The position numbers were made by a program, and so were the translations under genes. DNA of 64,000 nucleotides, from the NCBI RefSeq assembly GCF_000332095.2, contig NZ_KI913949.1, forward strand, positions 4,000,869 through 4,064,868, read 5' to 3'. Each line of letters starts with the position of its first letter. Position 1 is the first letter of the stretch. This document shows, piece after piece, positions 14,785 to 23,689 of this stretch. Under the pieces are notes generated by a model, which saw only the letters and a program-made list of their open reading frames with translations, made no database searches and was not told the DNA's origin. The stretch is from Leptolyngbya sp. PCC 6406 (lineage in GTDB: Bacteria; Cyanobacteriota; Cyanobacteriia; Phormidesmidales; Phormidesmidaceae).

Positions 14785-16629
14785 ATGATTACCGAAACCA
14801 GTTGGCTGATTCCCCTCTATCCCCTGATCGGAGCCCTGTTGACCATTCCCTGGTCCCCTGGTCTGATCCGACGCACCGGGCCGCGTCCCGCTGGGTACAT
14901 CAATATCGCCACTACGCTGATGGCCTTTATCCATAGCTTACTGGCTTTCCATGCTCTCTGGAACCGCCATTCCTCCCCCCAGTTTTTCTTCGCTCCTTGG
15001 CTCCAGGTGGCGGATCTGAACCTGACCATTCCCTTGGAGGTGTCTGCCATCACCCTGGGGGCGGTGATTTTGATTACGGGGCTGAATTTGCTGGCCCAGG
15101 TTTATGCCATCGGGTACCTGGAAATGGACTGGGGTTGGGGGCGGTTCTTTGCCTTCATGGCCCTATTCGAGGCGGGGATGTGTGCCCTAGTGTTGTGCAA
15201 CTCTTTGTTCTTTGCCTATGTGCTGCTGGAAATTCTCACCCTGGGCACCTATCTGCTGGTGGGCTTTTGGTTTAATCAATCCTTGGTGGTGACGGGGGCG
15301 CGGGATGCTTTTTTGACCAAGCGGGTGGGGGATTTGATCCTGCTGATGGCGGTGCTGGCTATTTACCCCCTGGCCCATACCTGGGATTTTCGTGAGTTGG
15401 CAGCCTGGGCGCAAACTGCTGAGGTGGAGCCCACGGCCATGGCCTTGATTGCCCTGGGACTGGTGGCGGGGCCGATGAGTAAGTGTGCTCAGTTTCCCCT
15501 ACACCTGTGGCTGGATGAAGCCATGGAAGGGCCGCTGCCCAGTACGATCCTGCGCAATGGGGTCGTGGTGGCGACGGGGGCCTGGATACTGGTGAAGTTG
15601 GAGCCGGTGCTGGCCCTGTCTCCAGTGGCAACAACGGGGGCGATCGTTATTGGAGCGGTCACGGCTCTAGGGGCGACCTTAATTGCGATCGCGCAGATTG
15701 ATGCCAAGCGGGTGCTGTCCTATCTTTCCAGTGCCTACATGGGTTTGGTCTTCATCGCGGTCGGGGCACATCAACCGGAAGCAGCCCTGTTGCTGGTGCT
15801 CACCTATGCCCTGGCCATGGCGGCATTGGTTATGGGAACTGGTTCCATCATCCTGTCGGTGATTACCCAGGACTTGACCCAGATGGGGGGCCTGGGGAGT
15901 CGTCGCCCCATTACCGGGTTAACGATACTTGTGGGGACATTTGGTCTGGTGGCCCTGCCGCCCCTGGGGGGATTTTGGGCGCTGTTGCAACTGATGACGG
16001 GACTTTGGACTGACCACTATGGGGGCTTGGTGGTCATCGTCTTGGCTGTGAACGGCTTAACCGCCTTTAGCTTGGCGCGGTTGTTTGGCCTTATGTTCGC
16101 AGGAACCCCCAACCAGATGACCACCCGCGCCCCAGAGCCGATTTGGTTGATGGTGATGCCGATGATGGTGATGGTGGGCTTGACCCTGCACCTGCCCTTG
16201 TTGTTGCAAACCCTGGGGTTATTACCCGCCTGGGCCGAGCTGAATGGAGATCTTGCCTTGGCCTTGACCTGGGTCAGTCTTTCTGGCTTTGGCATAGGCG
16301 CGCTGCTTTACATTGGCCGCTGGGGCGATCGCCCTGACGCAATTGTGCCCTTAAGGCTCCGCAATCTGCTGGCATTCGATTTCTACACCCCCCGCCTCTA
16401 TCGCCTCAGCGTAGTGCTAGGGGTTGATAGCCTCTCCCGGATTGCCGATTGGCTGGATCGCTATCTGGTAGATGGCCTAGTCAATCTGGTGGGGGTGGCC
16501 TCGTTGGTCAGTGGTGAAGCCCTGAAATATAACAACAGCGGTCGCTTCCAGTTCTATATGTTGACGATTTCCCTCTGTGTAGTTGCGATCGCGTTGTTCA
16601 TGACCTGGCAATACTTGCCAGGACTGTGA
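14785..16629 (+). CDS. ndhF3: NDH-1MS subunit NdhF3
   Basis: NdhF3 is the large antiporter-like membrane subunit of the inducible high-affinity CO2-uptake NDH-1 complex in the thylakoid membrane. The 614-residue protein is almost entirely hydrophobic helices. It contains the proton-translocation core GPMSKCAQFPLHLWLDEAM (a Lys plus 'AMEGPLPSTILRNGVVVATGAW') typical of NuoL/NdhF proteins, then a long C-terminal arm ending in a single helix. The downstream partners ndhD3, cupA and cupS fix the F3 rather than F1 identity. The next gene is 243 bp away across repeats, so the operon is loosely packed. Confidence 0.93.
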   Translation: MITETSWLIPLYPLIGALLTIPWSPGLIRRTGPRPAGYINIATTLMAFIHSLLAFHALWNRHSSPQFFFAPWLQVADLNLTIPLEVSAITLGAVILITGLNLLAQVYAIGYLEMDWGWGRFFAFMALFEAGMCALVLCNSLFFAYVLLEILTLGTYLLVGFWFNQSLVVTGARDAFLTKRVGDLILLMAVLAIYPLAHTWDFRELAAWAQTAEVEPTAMALIALGLVAGPMSKCAQFPLHLWLDEAMEGPLPSTILRNGVVVATGAWILVKLEPVLALSPVATTGAIVIGAVTALGATLIAIAQIDAKRVLSYLSSAYMGLVFIAVGAHQPEAALLLVLTYALAMAALVMGTGSIILSVITQDLTQMGGLGSRRPITGLTILVGTFGLVALPPLGGFWALLQLMTGLWTDHYGGLVVIVLAVNGLTAFSLARLFGLMFAGTPNQMTTRAPEPIWLMVMPMMVMVGLTLHLPLLLQTLGLLPAWAELNGDLALALTWVSLSGFGIGALLYIGRWGDRPDAIVPLRLRNLLAFDFYTPRLYRLSVVLGVDSLSRIADWLDRYLVDGLVNLVGVASLVSGEALKYNNSGRFQFYMLTISLCVVAIALFMTWQYLPGL

Positions 16630-16872
16630 TAGTCGTTGTCCCCTGCCACGTCCTGCATCGGGCACAGAAACCGCTCCAGATCAATATCGATCACCCGGCA
16701 CTGGGTAGGGCGGGTTTTGAGCCTCCCATTTGGGATTTCCCAGTAGACACGAGCTAAACCCGCCCCTACGGTGATCACCCCCTCACCCCAATACCCCTAA
16801 GCCCTTCGGGCAGGCTTCGCCCACACCCCAATACCCCATCACCCCATCACCCACACACCCCCACTCCCTACC
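16630..16872. repeat. repeat spacer between ndhF3 and ndhD3
   Basis: The spacer contains a degenerate hairpin module (TGCATCGGGCACAGAAACCG), the inverted-repeat block AGGGCGGGTTTTGAGCCTCCC... GAGCTAAACCCGCCCCTACG at about 16707-16771, and C-rich runs of ACCCCATCACCCC. No gene. Confidence 0.75.
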
Positions 16873-18390
16873 ATGCTCACCCTCCTCATCACCCTCCCCA
16901 TCCTCGGCGCGATCGCACTGGCCTGTTGGCCGGGATGCTCAGCACAGCAAGCAAAATCCGTCGCCTTGGCGGTATCTGGTATAGCCCTGCTATGGACCCT
17001 GTGGCTGTTCACCCAGTTTGACCTGGGAGTAGCGGGAGTACAGATGCGGGAGTTTCTGCTTTGGGTACCCCAGTTGGGATTGCACTATGACCTAGGGCTA
17101 GATGGCCTGTCCCTGTTGATGGTGGCCTTGAATAGTTTTCTCACCTGGATCGCCCTGTGGACTAGCCCTGCGGATATAGAGCGGCCCCGGCTGTTCTATA
17201 GCCTGATGTTGCTAGTGAGCGGCGGCGTAGCCGGAGCGTTTCTAGCCCAGAACTTGCTCTTGTTTTTCCTGCTCTATGAAATTGAGTTGGTGCCCCTCTA
17301 CTTATTAGTGGCGATTTGGGGCGGGGAAAAACGCAGCTACGCAGCGACCAAGTTTTTGCTCTACACCGCCCTGTCGGGGGCGTTGATGTTGGCGGGCTTC
17401 CTGGCCACGGTGCTCTTGACCCAAGGGCTAGATTTTAGCTATGTCAGTGGCTTAGGGCAGTCTCTCCCCCTAGTCACCCAGGCAATTTTATTGCTGATTT
17501 TGGGGGTAGCCTTTGGCATCAAGATTCCCCTGGTGCCCTTCCATACCTGGTTACCGGACACCTACAGCGCCGCCTCTACGCCAGTGGCGATCTTGCTGGG
17601 GGGAGTGCTAGCAAAGTTGGGTACCTATGGTCTGTTCCGCTTTGGCTTGGGGCTGTTCCCGGACGGCTGGAGTTTGCTCGCGCCCTACCTGGCGACTTGG
17701 GCCGCCCTCAGTGTGCTCTATGGAGCGGTGACGGCGATCGCCCAAAAAGACATCAAGCGCATGGTGGCCTACAGTTCCATCGGTCACATGGGCTATGTGT
17801 TGCTAGGGGGCGCGGCTCTGACGGATTTGTCCCTAACCGGAGCGGTGTCCCAGATGGTCTCCCACGGGTTGATTTTGGCCATCCTATTCCACCTAGTAGG
17901 ACTGGTCGAAGCCAAGGTGGGCACCCGCGATCTGGAGGTGCTGAATGGCTTGATGAACCCAGTGCGGGGCTTACCCCTAACCAGTGCCCTGCTGGTGCTG
18001 GGAGGCATGGCCAGTGCCGGTATCCCTGGCCTGGTAGGCTTTGTCACGGAATTCCTAGTGTTCCAAGGCAGTTACGCCACCTACCCCATCCCCACCCTGC
18101 TGGCGGTGGTGGGCACAGGGTTGACGGCAGTGTACTTCGTGATTTTGCTCAACCGTACTTGTTTTGGCAAGCTGGATAATGCGATCGCATACTTTCCTAA
18201 GGTCACTTTCGGGGAACGCTTCCCAGCCCTAGTGCTGGCAGCGCTGATTCTGTTCCTAGGGATTCAACCCAACTGGCTAGTGCGCTGGGGAGAACCCACC
18301 GCCAGCGCCCTGGTAGCCCTAATGACTCCATCCGAGCCCCCCGTTCAGATGGCATTGCAGCCACCCGGCGACAGGCAGGGCGGGTTTTGA
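16873..18390 (+). CDS. ndhD3: NDH-1MS subunit NdhD3
   Basis: NdhD3 is the NuoM-like proton-pumping subunit specific to the CO2-uptake NDH-1MS complex. It has 505 residues, about 14 membrane helices, the conserved Glu in FLLYEIELVPLYLLVAIWGG and the Lys-containing IKIPLVPFHTWLPDTYSAA, both hallmarks of NuoM/NdhD. The final residues (about QPPGDRQGGF) and the TGA stop are encoded by a dispersed repeat (ACCCGGC...GGCGGGTTTTGAGCC), so the natural C-terminus was probably altered by repeat insertion or spread. The gene is flanked by repeat spacers on both sides. Confidence 0.94.
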   Translation: MLTLLITLPILGAIALACWPGCSAQQAKSVALAVSGIALLWTLWLFTQFDLGVAGVQMREFLLWVPQLGLHYDLGLDGLSLLMVALNSFLTWIALWTSPADIERPRLFYSLMLLVSGGVAGAFLAQNLLLFFLLYEIELVPLYLLVAIWGGEKRSYAATKFLLYTALSGALMLAGFLATVLLTQGLDFSYVSGLGQSLPLVTQAILLLILGVAFGIKIPLVPFHTWLPDTYSAASTPVAILLGGVLAKLGTYGLFRFGLGLFPDGWSLLAPYLATWAALSVLYGAVTAIAQKDIKRMVAYSSIGHMGYVLLGGAALTDLSLTGAVSQMVSHGLILAILFHLVGLVEAKVGTRDLEVLNGLMNPVRGLPLTSALLVLGGMASAGIPGLVGFVTEFLVFQGSYATYPIPTLLAVVGTGLTAVYFVILLNRTCFGKLDNAIAYFPKVTFGERFPALVLAALILFLGIQPNWLVRWGEPTASALVALMTPSEPPVQMALQPPGDRQGGF

Positions 18391-18650
18391 GCCTCCCATT
18401 CCGGATTCCCCAGTAGATCCGAGCCAAACCCGCCCCTACGCCACCACCCTGCATTGGGCGCGGAAACCGCGCCCCTACCCCATCACCTCTAAGGCATTGC
18501 CCACCGTTCCCTACTGCCCGCACCTGGATTGGTGGGCATTGCCCACCCTACGGCCAATCCCCTAATACCCCAATCCCCTAATACCCCAATCCCCTAATAC
18601 CCCAATCCCCTAATACCCCCACCCCCCTACCCCATCACCCCCCTACTCCC
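18391..18650. repeat. repeat spacer between ndhD3 and cupA
   Basis: It continues the inverted-repeat block that begins within the ndhD3 end. It holds the perfect hairpin GGGCGCGG-AAA-CCGCGCCC at 18456-18474 and about four tandem copies of a 16-bp unit (CCCCAATCCCCTAATA) at about 18553-18620. No gene. Confidence 0.8.
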
Positions 18651-19931
18651 ATGCCCCTCACCCAAACCCCACCCTCAACCCATCCCCACGCCGATGTCAT
18701 CCATCGCCTAGAGGCGGGCGGTTCCATGCTGCCCGATACGCCGGAAAATCTGATGCAGATCATCGGGATCTACAAGGCTTACGCGGTACCGATGGACTTC
18801 TACTGGCGAGATTTGCTGTACATCGCCGAGCGAGTGTTTCTGAATCCCCTGCCCGCTTTCAAATACTTTCTGCCCCAGGAATATCTGGATCTGCACAACC
18901 ACTATGCGGGGGAGACGGCGGACCTGCGGATCTGGCGCGGTGAAGCCACGGCCCATCCTGAGTTACTGGAATTTATGGAGCAGGGTGAGGTCAAGCGCAA
19001 GCTCCCTAAGTTGCTCCACCACCTCTGGCACGATCGCGTCAATATGGAGTTCGCCGAAGCCTGTATGCGGGCCATGCTGTGGCACCAGGACATGGGCGGA
19101 CGGTTCAATGACTTCCTCTATACGGATGAGTACAAGGCAAACTGCGATCGCGCCATCAACGCCTACTTTAAGCGCAACCCCTTGATGCTAGGGCTGCACA
19201 AACTGTTCCCCGACATGTTCTACGAAAAATGTCGGGAACTGTCCTACTACGCCAACCTAGGACTGTTCTGGGAAGTCATGGCCCCGGTCTTTTTTGAAAT
19301 GTCCGACATCTACGACGAAGGCGGCTTCCAAGGAGTCCCCGATGCCATGAATTTCCTGGTAAATGGCATCTTCGCCGTGGCCGGAAGACCCATTTACCAC
19401 CATGTCTACATCGGCGACGAATGCTTTGAACTGATTCCCAAATCCTGTGGCTTCACCTGGCTCTACGAAGCCGCCCTACCCTACGTGGAAGCAGTGTTTT
19501 ATCGCACCGCTCCCTTCCGGGGGACAAAATCCTACAACGCCCAAGCGGGTCAAGTCCCCCAAGATCAAAAGGATTTCCACTACGGCATCCTCTATGCCGA
19601 TGTTTTCCCCGTCGGTAGCGCCGGGATTCCCCCCACCCTGCTGATGCAGGATATGCTCCACTTTTTGCCCCCCTACTTGCAGGACTACTACCAGCAACAC
19701 TGTCGCGGCGAAGACGACATGCTGATCCAATTGGGGATCACCTTCCAGCGCTCCATGTACAACGTCACCTCAGCGGTGATCCAAGCCCTACGCACCGCCC
19801 TCCTCTACCCCCTGGATGATCCCAACCCAGATCATCGCCAAGCTAACCGCCAATTCTTCGAGGCTCAAATGGATCGCTTCCTCCGCCCTGAAGCCCGCCT
19901 TCGCGACATCCAGCGCCAGGAGTATCGGTAG
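18651..19931 (+). CDS. cupA: CO2 hydration protein CupA (ChpY)
   Basis: CupA is the peripheral subunit of NDH-1MS that sits on NdhF3/NdhD3 and performs vectorial CO2-to-bicarbonate hydration. The 426-residue protein reads colinearly with the Chp family: NLMQIIGIYKAYAVPMDFYW, LPAFKYFLPQEYLDLHNHYAG, the His/Cys-rich KLLHHLWHDRVNMEFAEACM with AMLWHQDMGG expected near the metal site, and VYIGDECFELIPKSCGFTWL. The order behind ndhF3-ndhD3, with cupS further on, supports CupA rather than the constitutive CupB. The first 20 or so residues are Pro/Thr-rich and lie just after repeat DNA, so the start could be a little downstream. Confidence 0.93.
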   Translation: MPLTQTPPSTHPHADVIHRLEAGGSMLPDTPENLMQIIGIYKAYAVPMDFYWRDLLYIAERVFLNPLPAFKYFLPQEYLDLHNHYAGETADLRIWRGEATAHPELLEFMEQGEVKRKLPKLLHHLWHDRVNMEFAEACMRAMLWHQDMGGRFNDFLYTDEYKANCDRAINAYFKRNPLMLGLHKLFPDMFYEKCRELSYYANLGLFWEVMAPVFFEMSDIYDEGGFQGVPDAMNFLVNGIFAVAGRPIYHHVYIGDECFELIPKSCGFTWLYEAALPYVEAVFYRTAPFRGTKSYNAQAGQVPQDQKDFHYGILYADVFPVGSAGIPPTLLMQDMLHFLPPYLQDYYQQHCRGEDDMLIQLGITFQRSMYNVTSAVIQALRTALLYPLDDPNPDHRQANRQFFEAQMDRFLRPEARLRDIQRQEYR

Positions 19932-20026
19932 AAAAGTCGTCAAACAGGGACATACAGAGAGGGCACTGCTACATTTGTAGAGTTAAGCTTTGCTCTCTCT
20001 GTTACAGTTCATTATCCAGCAAAATA

Positions 20027-20806
20027 ATGACTTTCTTAGACTCTCCTTTGCTATTTTCTAAATTCAAATCTCATGAATTTAATGAGTTATGTGACTTGCT
20101 ATGCACAGTCTTTGAGATGTCCCGAACAGAAATAACCGAAGTTTATGATAACATTCGTTCTACATTCGATGAACCTGGCTGGCCGCCTCATCATATCAGA
20201 CGAAGTATATTCAAAAGTGGAGATGAATCTTTTCAGGAAACTTATGCAAAATCACCAGTTATAGCGGTTGACTTACCCAGCTCTTTCGAGTTAGACAATG
20301 GTAGTCAAGAGAAGCAAACAATAGTTATCATTGCTCAAGATTCCAAAAGTGATAGAAACTCACAAGAAATACCCATTGGAACTCCCTTTGGGCTACATCA
20401 TAAAGGTTCTAGGGAAGTCCTGGGCACAACAAAATTTTATTATGAGATGATTGCTGTCTTGATGCAAATGGACTACAGAGTTTACCTCACTGACATATTC
20501 AAAGTCTGGGTTTGCGATCCAGGTCGACCCTACAATCGGATTAAGCTGCCTCTGACAGATCAGAATCGGTTCTTTAAGGCTTTAGAGGCGGAGCTTCCCA
20601 TAATCAATCCATCTGTAGTTATTACTTGGGGTAGAGATGCCAGTTTCGCAATGCATAAAGTTAAATATGATATTAAGCATTTGGCCTTTCCTCATCCAGG
20701 CGGGGCAGCAGGTGGAGCATGGGCCAAGTTGCTTGGCGATTCTCCAACAAGAGTTAATAAGTTGGCTTACTGGAAGTCGGCTATTTCTCAAGCTCTTCAC
20801 CATTAG
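20027..20806 (+). CDS. uracil-DNA-glycosylase-superfamily-like protein, probable insertion
   Basis: This 259-residue protein is visibly AT-richer than its neighbours and lacks the GCGATCGC motif common around it. A strand-plus-loop IVIIAQDSKSDRNSQEIPIG, followed by GTPFGLHHKG, recalls motif 1 of UDG-fold enzymes. AFPHPGGAAGGAW near residue 225 recalls the His-Pro motif, with ITWGRDASFAMHK between them. The match is structural in flavour, and catalytic residues cannot be assigned. It separates cupA from cupS, which are normally adjacent, with short gaps (95 and 61 bp). Acquisition by transfer is inferred. Confidence 0.6.
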   Translation: MTFLDSPLLFSKFKSHEFNELCDLLCTVFEMSRTEITEVYDNIRSTFDEPGWPPHHIRRSIFKSGDESFQETYAKSPVIAVDLPSSFELDNGSQEKQTIVIIAQDSKSDRNSQEIPIGTPFGLHHKGSREVLGTTKFYYEMIAVLMQMDYRVYLTDIFKVWVCDPGRPYNRIKLPLTDQNRFFKALEAELPIINPSVVITWGRDASFAMHKVKYDIKHLAFPHPGGAAGGAWAKLLGDSPTRVNKLAYWKSAISQALHH

Positions 20807-20867
20807 TTAATAAGAATTTATTTCTCACAGTTTTTTATTCGCCAAGTTTCATAACTCCAAATCTCCC

Positions 20868-21269
20868 ATGCCTACTATTGTCGATATCGCTGTCAACACC
20901 GAAGGCTTTTCCACTCTGGTTGCTGCTGTCCAGGCCGCTGGTCTCGTAGAAGCTCTGCAAAGTCCCGGTCCCTTTACGGTCTTTGCCCCCAATGATGCCG
21001 CCTTCGCCAAATTGCCGCCGGGGACGGTGCAAACCCTGGTGCAGAATCCGCCCCAGCTAGCCCGGATCCTCAAATTTCACGTCGCCAGCGGCAAATATAC
21101 CCAAGCGGACTTGGTAGCCCTAGGCCAAGTGGAGTCCTTGGAGGGGGCAACGATTCCCATCCGCCAGGGAGATACCTTTGAGGTCAAAAATGCCACCGTC
21201 CTCGCCGCTGACATCGAAGCAGAAAACGGCATCATCCATGTCCTGGATACGGTGATATTGATGGGTTAA
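20868..21269 (+). CDS. cupS: fasciclin-domain protein CupS of NDH-1MS
   Basis: This 133-residue single fasciclin (FAS1) domain has the H1 region [20 protein letters not shown] and the H2 region [12 protein letters not shown], with no signal peptide. CupS is the small FAS1 subunit of the inducible CO2-uptake NDH-1MS complex and is encoded last in ndhF3-ndhD3-cupA-cupS. The location downstream of cupA supports this over other fasciclin proteins. The intervening UDG-like gene means cupS may need its own promoter or readthrough. Confidence 0.88.
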   Translation: MPTIVDIAVNTEGFSTLVAAVQAAGLVEALQSPGPFTVFAPNDAAFAKLPPGTVQTLVQNPPQLARILKFHVASGKYTQADLVALGQVESLEGATIPIRQGDTFEVKNATVLAADIEAENGIIHVLDTVILMG

Positions 21270-21314
21270 ACGAAGTCCGCGCTAGGTTACGGGACAGATT
21301 TATGCCGTCGAATA

Positions 21315-21452
21315 CTAGTACACCCAGGCTCACTATTCTGTTGCGCCAGCCCAACACTTTCCGGTCCCCTCTCCCCTTGGGAGAGGGCTAGGGTGAGGGG
21401 CCGAGGTGTGCCACTATGGAACGGTCAGGGTATTTACGCCACGAAGTACTAG
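21315..21452 (-). mobile_element. CTAG-MITE family B, copy 1
   Basis: A 138-bp element is bounded by CTAG on both sides. Its ends read CTAGTACTTCGTGGCGTAAAT and, inverted, CTAGTACACCCAGGCTCAC. Inside is a hairpin around TCTCCCCTTGGGAGAGGG. It shares the interior with the copy at 24682. The right-hand CTAG (21449-21452) is also the left boundary of the family A element that follows. Confidence 0.75.
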
Positions 21453-21579
21453 GTGCTGTGGACAATCAAAGCCAGATTACTTGTTATGGGACGGTTACAC
21501 CCCCTATCTTGATGCCGTAGTGCGGGCGTGGTCATGCTTACCCCGCCAGAGTTCCTTGTTAATTGTCCACACGCCCTAG
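21449..21579 (+). mobile_element. CTAG-MITE family A, copy 2, at the kaiC stop
   Basis: 131 bp, from CTAGGTGCTGTGGACAATC to AATTGTCCACACGCCCTAG. The right-end CTAG at 21576-21579 contains the kaiC TAG stop (21576-21578 on the minus strand), so the element abuts kaiC without changing its last sense codon. Confidence 0.85.
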
Positions 21580-23138
21580 AGGCGGGAATCCTCATTGCTC
21601 TGAACACCCTGGACAATCCGCGATAGCTCACTCTTCTCATCCACCGAGGTCCGGGTGGGGGAGCCGCTAATGATGCGTTCCAAGTTGCGGAAGGAACTGC
21701 GAATATCAGGCCCATCACCTGTGATGGTGTATTCGCGAATGCCCTTGTCGTGCCAAGAGCCCCGCATCTTAAAGACATTGATAGCACGGGACATCTCCCC
21801 CCGCACCTCCACATACTGGAGCATCAAAATAGTGTCCGTAATGGTGGAAATATGGGATTCCGTGATGGAATGGAGCCCCATGAACTGCTCCGTTGTGTTG
21901 GTGAAAAACCCCGTGATTTCCTCCTGTTTCGCATAGCCCGTCACCCCAATCACAAACTGGCGGAAAGAGGTATTGCTCACCCCCCGATCTAGAGCAGAGA
22001 GGGAATCAATGGCAATCCGAGCAGGCTTGAACTGGGAAATTTCTGACTTAATAATTTGCAGATGATCCTCCAAACCCGCCGACTCTGGATAGGCACAGAG
22101 AATCTTCAAGAGTCCCCTCTCCTCTAAATCCTCAAAGTCAATCCCCCAAGACGTAGCATTTCGCAGCAGTTGTGCCCGAGACTCCTCATAGGCAAACAGC
22201 ATCACCCGTTCCCCATTGGCGCAGCCATTTTCCAGAAACTTGCTCACCAGCAGGGTTTTGCCCGTTCCTGTTGCCCCGGTGGCCAAGATAATAGAGTCGC
22301 GAAAGAAACCGCCCCCGCACATCTCGTCGAGGGTCTTTACCCCCGAAGACACTCGTACATTGGAGGATCTCTGGGTGAGGCGCATGGCACCAAGGGGGAA
22401 GATATTGATACCTTCGTTAGTGATGGTGAAGGGATATTCTCCCTTCATGTGGGTGGTGCCCCGCAGTTTGAGGATTTCCACCGTGCGGCGGCGACGCTCC
22501 CCCTCTAGGGCATTGCGTAGGATGACTACATTGTCCGAAACAAATTCCTCTACCCCGTAGCGAGCTACTGGACCGTATTCGTCTACACGCTCCGTAGTCA
22601 TTAGGGTCGTGACCTTCATTAGCTTCAGGCGAGCTGCTAGACGAAAGATCTCTCGCCGCACCACGGTCGCCGCATCATACTGCTGAAATACCGCCGTCAC
22701 AGAGTCAATAGACACCCGCTGGGCTTTATATTTGCGAATAGCGTATTGGATCCGTTCGATCAGGGCGGATAGATCGAAGTTTCCCACTACATCCTGCCCC
22801 TCTGGGTCTGGGGAGGCGTCAAGGATAAAAAGTTTGCCCTCGTCCATTAGCTTTTGTAAGTCCCAGCCAAAGCTGAAGGCGTTTTTGATAATGTCTTCGG
22901 GGGATTCCTCAAAGGTGACTAAGATTCCTGGTTCATCAAAGTGAACAATGCCGTGATACAGAAACTGAACCCCCAGCAGCGTTTTACCCGTTCCTGAGGT
23001 GCCGCTCACCAGGGTGGTGCGGCCAATGGGGAGCCCCCCATGACTAATATCGTCGAACCCCTCGATCAGGGTGCGGATTTTAGTCACGCCCGTGGGGGCT
23101 AGGGGGCTAGAGGAGTCATTTAAAGCTACTTGAGTCAT
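21576..23138 (-). CDS. kaiC: circadian clock protein KaiC
   Basis: KaiC is the hexameric autokinase/ATPase core of the cyanobacterial clock. The 520 residues hold two RecA-like domains. CI has Walker A GTSGTGKTLL and catalytic Glu pair TFEESPED. CII has Walker A GATGTGKTLL, Glu pair AYEESRAQ and the phosphorylation site Ser-Thr in ESHISTITDT. The C-terminal A-loop/tail region SGSPTRTSVDEKSELSRIV, which KaiA binds, is intact, and the final residues NEDSRL precede a TAG stop that lies within a mobile-element boundary. The start at 23138 (MTQVALNDSSSPLAPTGVTK) fits the family. kaiB lies 173 bp upstream on the same strand. Confidence 0.98.
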   Translation of the reverse strand: MTQVALNDSSSPLAPTGVTKIRTLIEGFDDISHGGLPIGRTTLVSGTSGTGKTLLGVQFLYHGIVHFDEPGILVTFEESPEDIIKNAFSFGWDLQKLMDEGKLFILDASPDPEGQDVVGNFDLSALIERIQYAIRKYKAQRVSIDSVTAVFQQYDAATVVRREIFRLAARLKLMKVTTLMTTERVDEYGPVARYGVEEFVSDNVVILRNALEGERRRRTVEILKLRGTTHMKGEYPFTITNEGINIFPLGAMRLTQRSSNVRVSSGVKTLDEMCGGGFFRDSIILATGATGTGKTLLVSKFLENGCANGERVMLFAYEESRAQLLRNATSWGIDFEDLEERGLLKILCAYPESAGLEDHLQIIKSEISQFKPARIAIDSLSALDRGVSNTSFRQFVIGVTGYAKQEEITGFFTNTTEQFMGLHSITESHISTITDTILMLQYVEVRGEMSRAINVFKMRGSWHDKGIREYTITGDGPDIRSSFRNLERIISGSPTRTSVDEKSELSRIVQGVQSNEDSRL

Positions 23139-23190
23139 GGAAACTAAAAACAGGGATTATTAATCGTCTTGAAACTTGGACTGGGTCACC

Positions 23191-23273
23191 CTAGGGCGTA
23201 TGGACAATTGACGGGGAAACCCCTGCGGTTAGGTCTGACCATGCCCGCCCTACTACATCAAGCTAGGGGCTGT
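23191..23273 (-). mobile_element. CTAG-MITE family A, truncated copy between kaiB and kaiC
   Basis: The segment starts CTAGGGCGTATGGACAATT and continues through CCATGCCCGCCCTAC to AAGCTAGGGGCTGT, then loses similarity. The other half of the element is missing. It occupies most of the kaiB-kaiC gap, where a kaiBC transcript must pass or a kaiC promoter could lie. Confidence 0.7.
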
Positions 23274-23311
23274 CTGTGGGGGCTCCGTCTGAGTGGAAGG
23301 TGGGAGGAGAA

Positions 23312-23620
23312 TTATGACTCATCTTCCCGCAGTTCTTCATAGAGTAAATCCAGGCCAATCAGGACTCGTTCGCGATCGGACAAATCCCCAATGATTTTAC
23401 GGACTGGCGGCGGCAAAATCTTCGCTAAGGTCGGAGTCGCCAAAATTTTATCCTCCTCCGCAAGCTGAGGGTTTTTCAGAACGTCGATGACCTTCAATGC
23501 GTATACTCCTTGAAATTCCTGCTCTAGGATTTGGTTCAGGGTTTTCAAGGCCCGTACCGAGTTGGGGGTATTGCCCGCGACGTAGAGCTTGAGGATGTAG
23601 GTCTTTTTCAAAGCACTCAT
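23312..23620 (-). CDS. kaiB: circadian clock protein KaiB
   Basis: KaiB is the fold-switching protein that binds KaiC CI and sequesters KaiA. From the ATG at 23620 it has 102 residues, beginning [20 protein letters not shown], with the family-typical [40 protein letters not shown] and an acidic C-terminus (YEELREDES). A TTG three codons upstream would extend the frame, but the ATG matches known KaiB N-termini. It lies 69 bp from the kaiA stop, so kaiA-kaiB are probably cotranscribed. Confidence 0.97.
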   Translation of the reverse strand: MSALKKTYILKLYVAGNTPNSVRALKTLNQILEQEFQGVYALKVIDVLKNPQLAEEDKILATPTLAKILPPPVRKIIGDLSDRERVLIGLDLLYEELREDES

Positions 23621-23689
23621 GGCAGTCAATCATGGGAACGGGAGCGAGAATAGCGTAGCAGTTTACCAGGGGTGAACAGGGTTATGGGT

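Noticed and set aside
18553-18620. CRISPR-like repeats (16-bp CCCCAATCCCCTAATA units)
   Set aside because: The units are directly adjacent with no spacers and are too short, so this is a simple tandem repeat. No cas gene is present.
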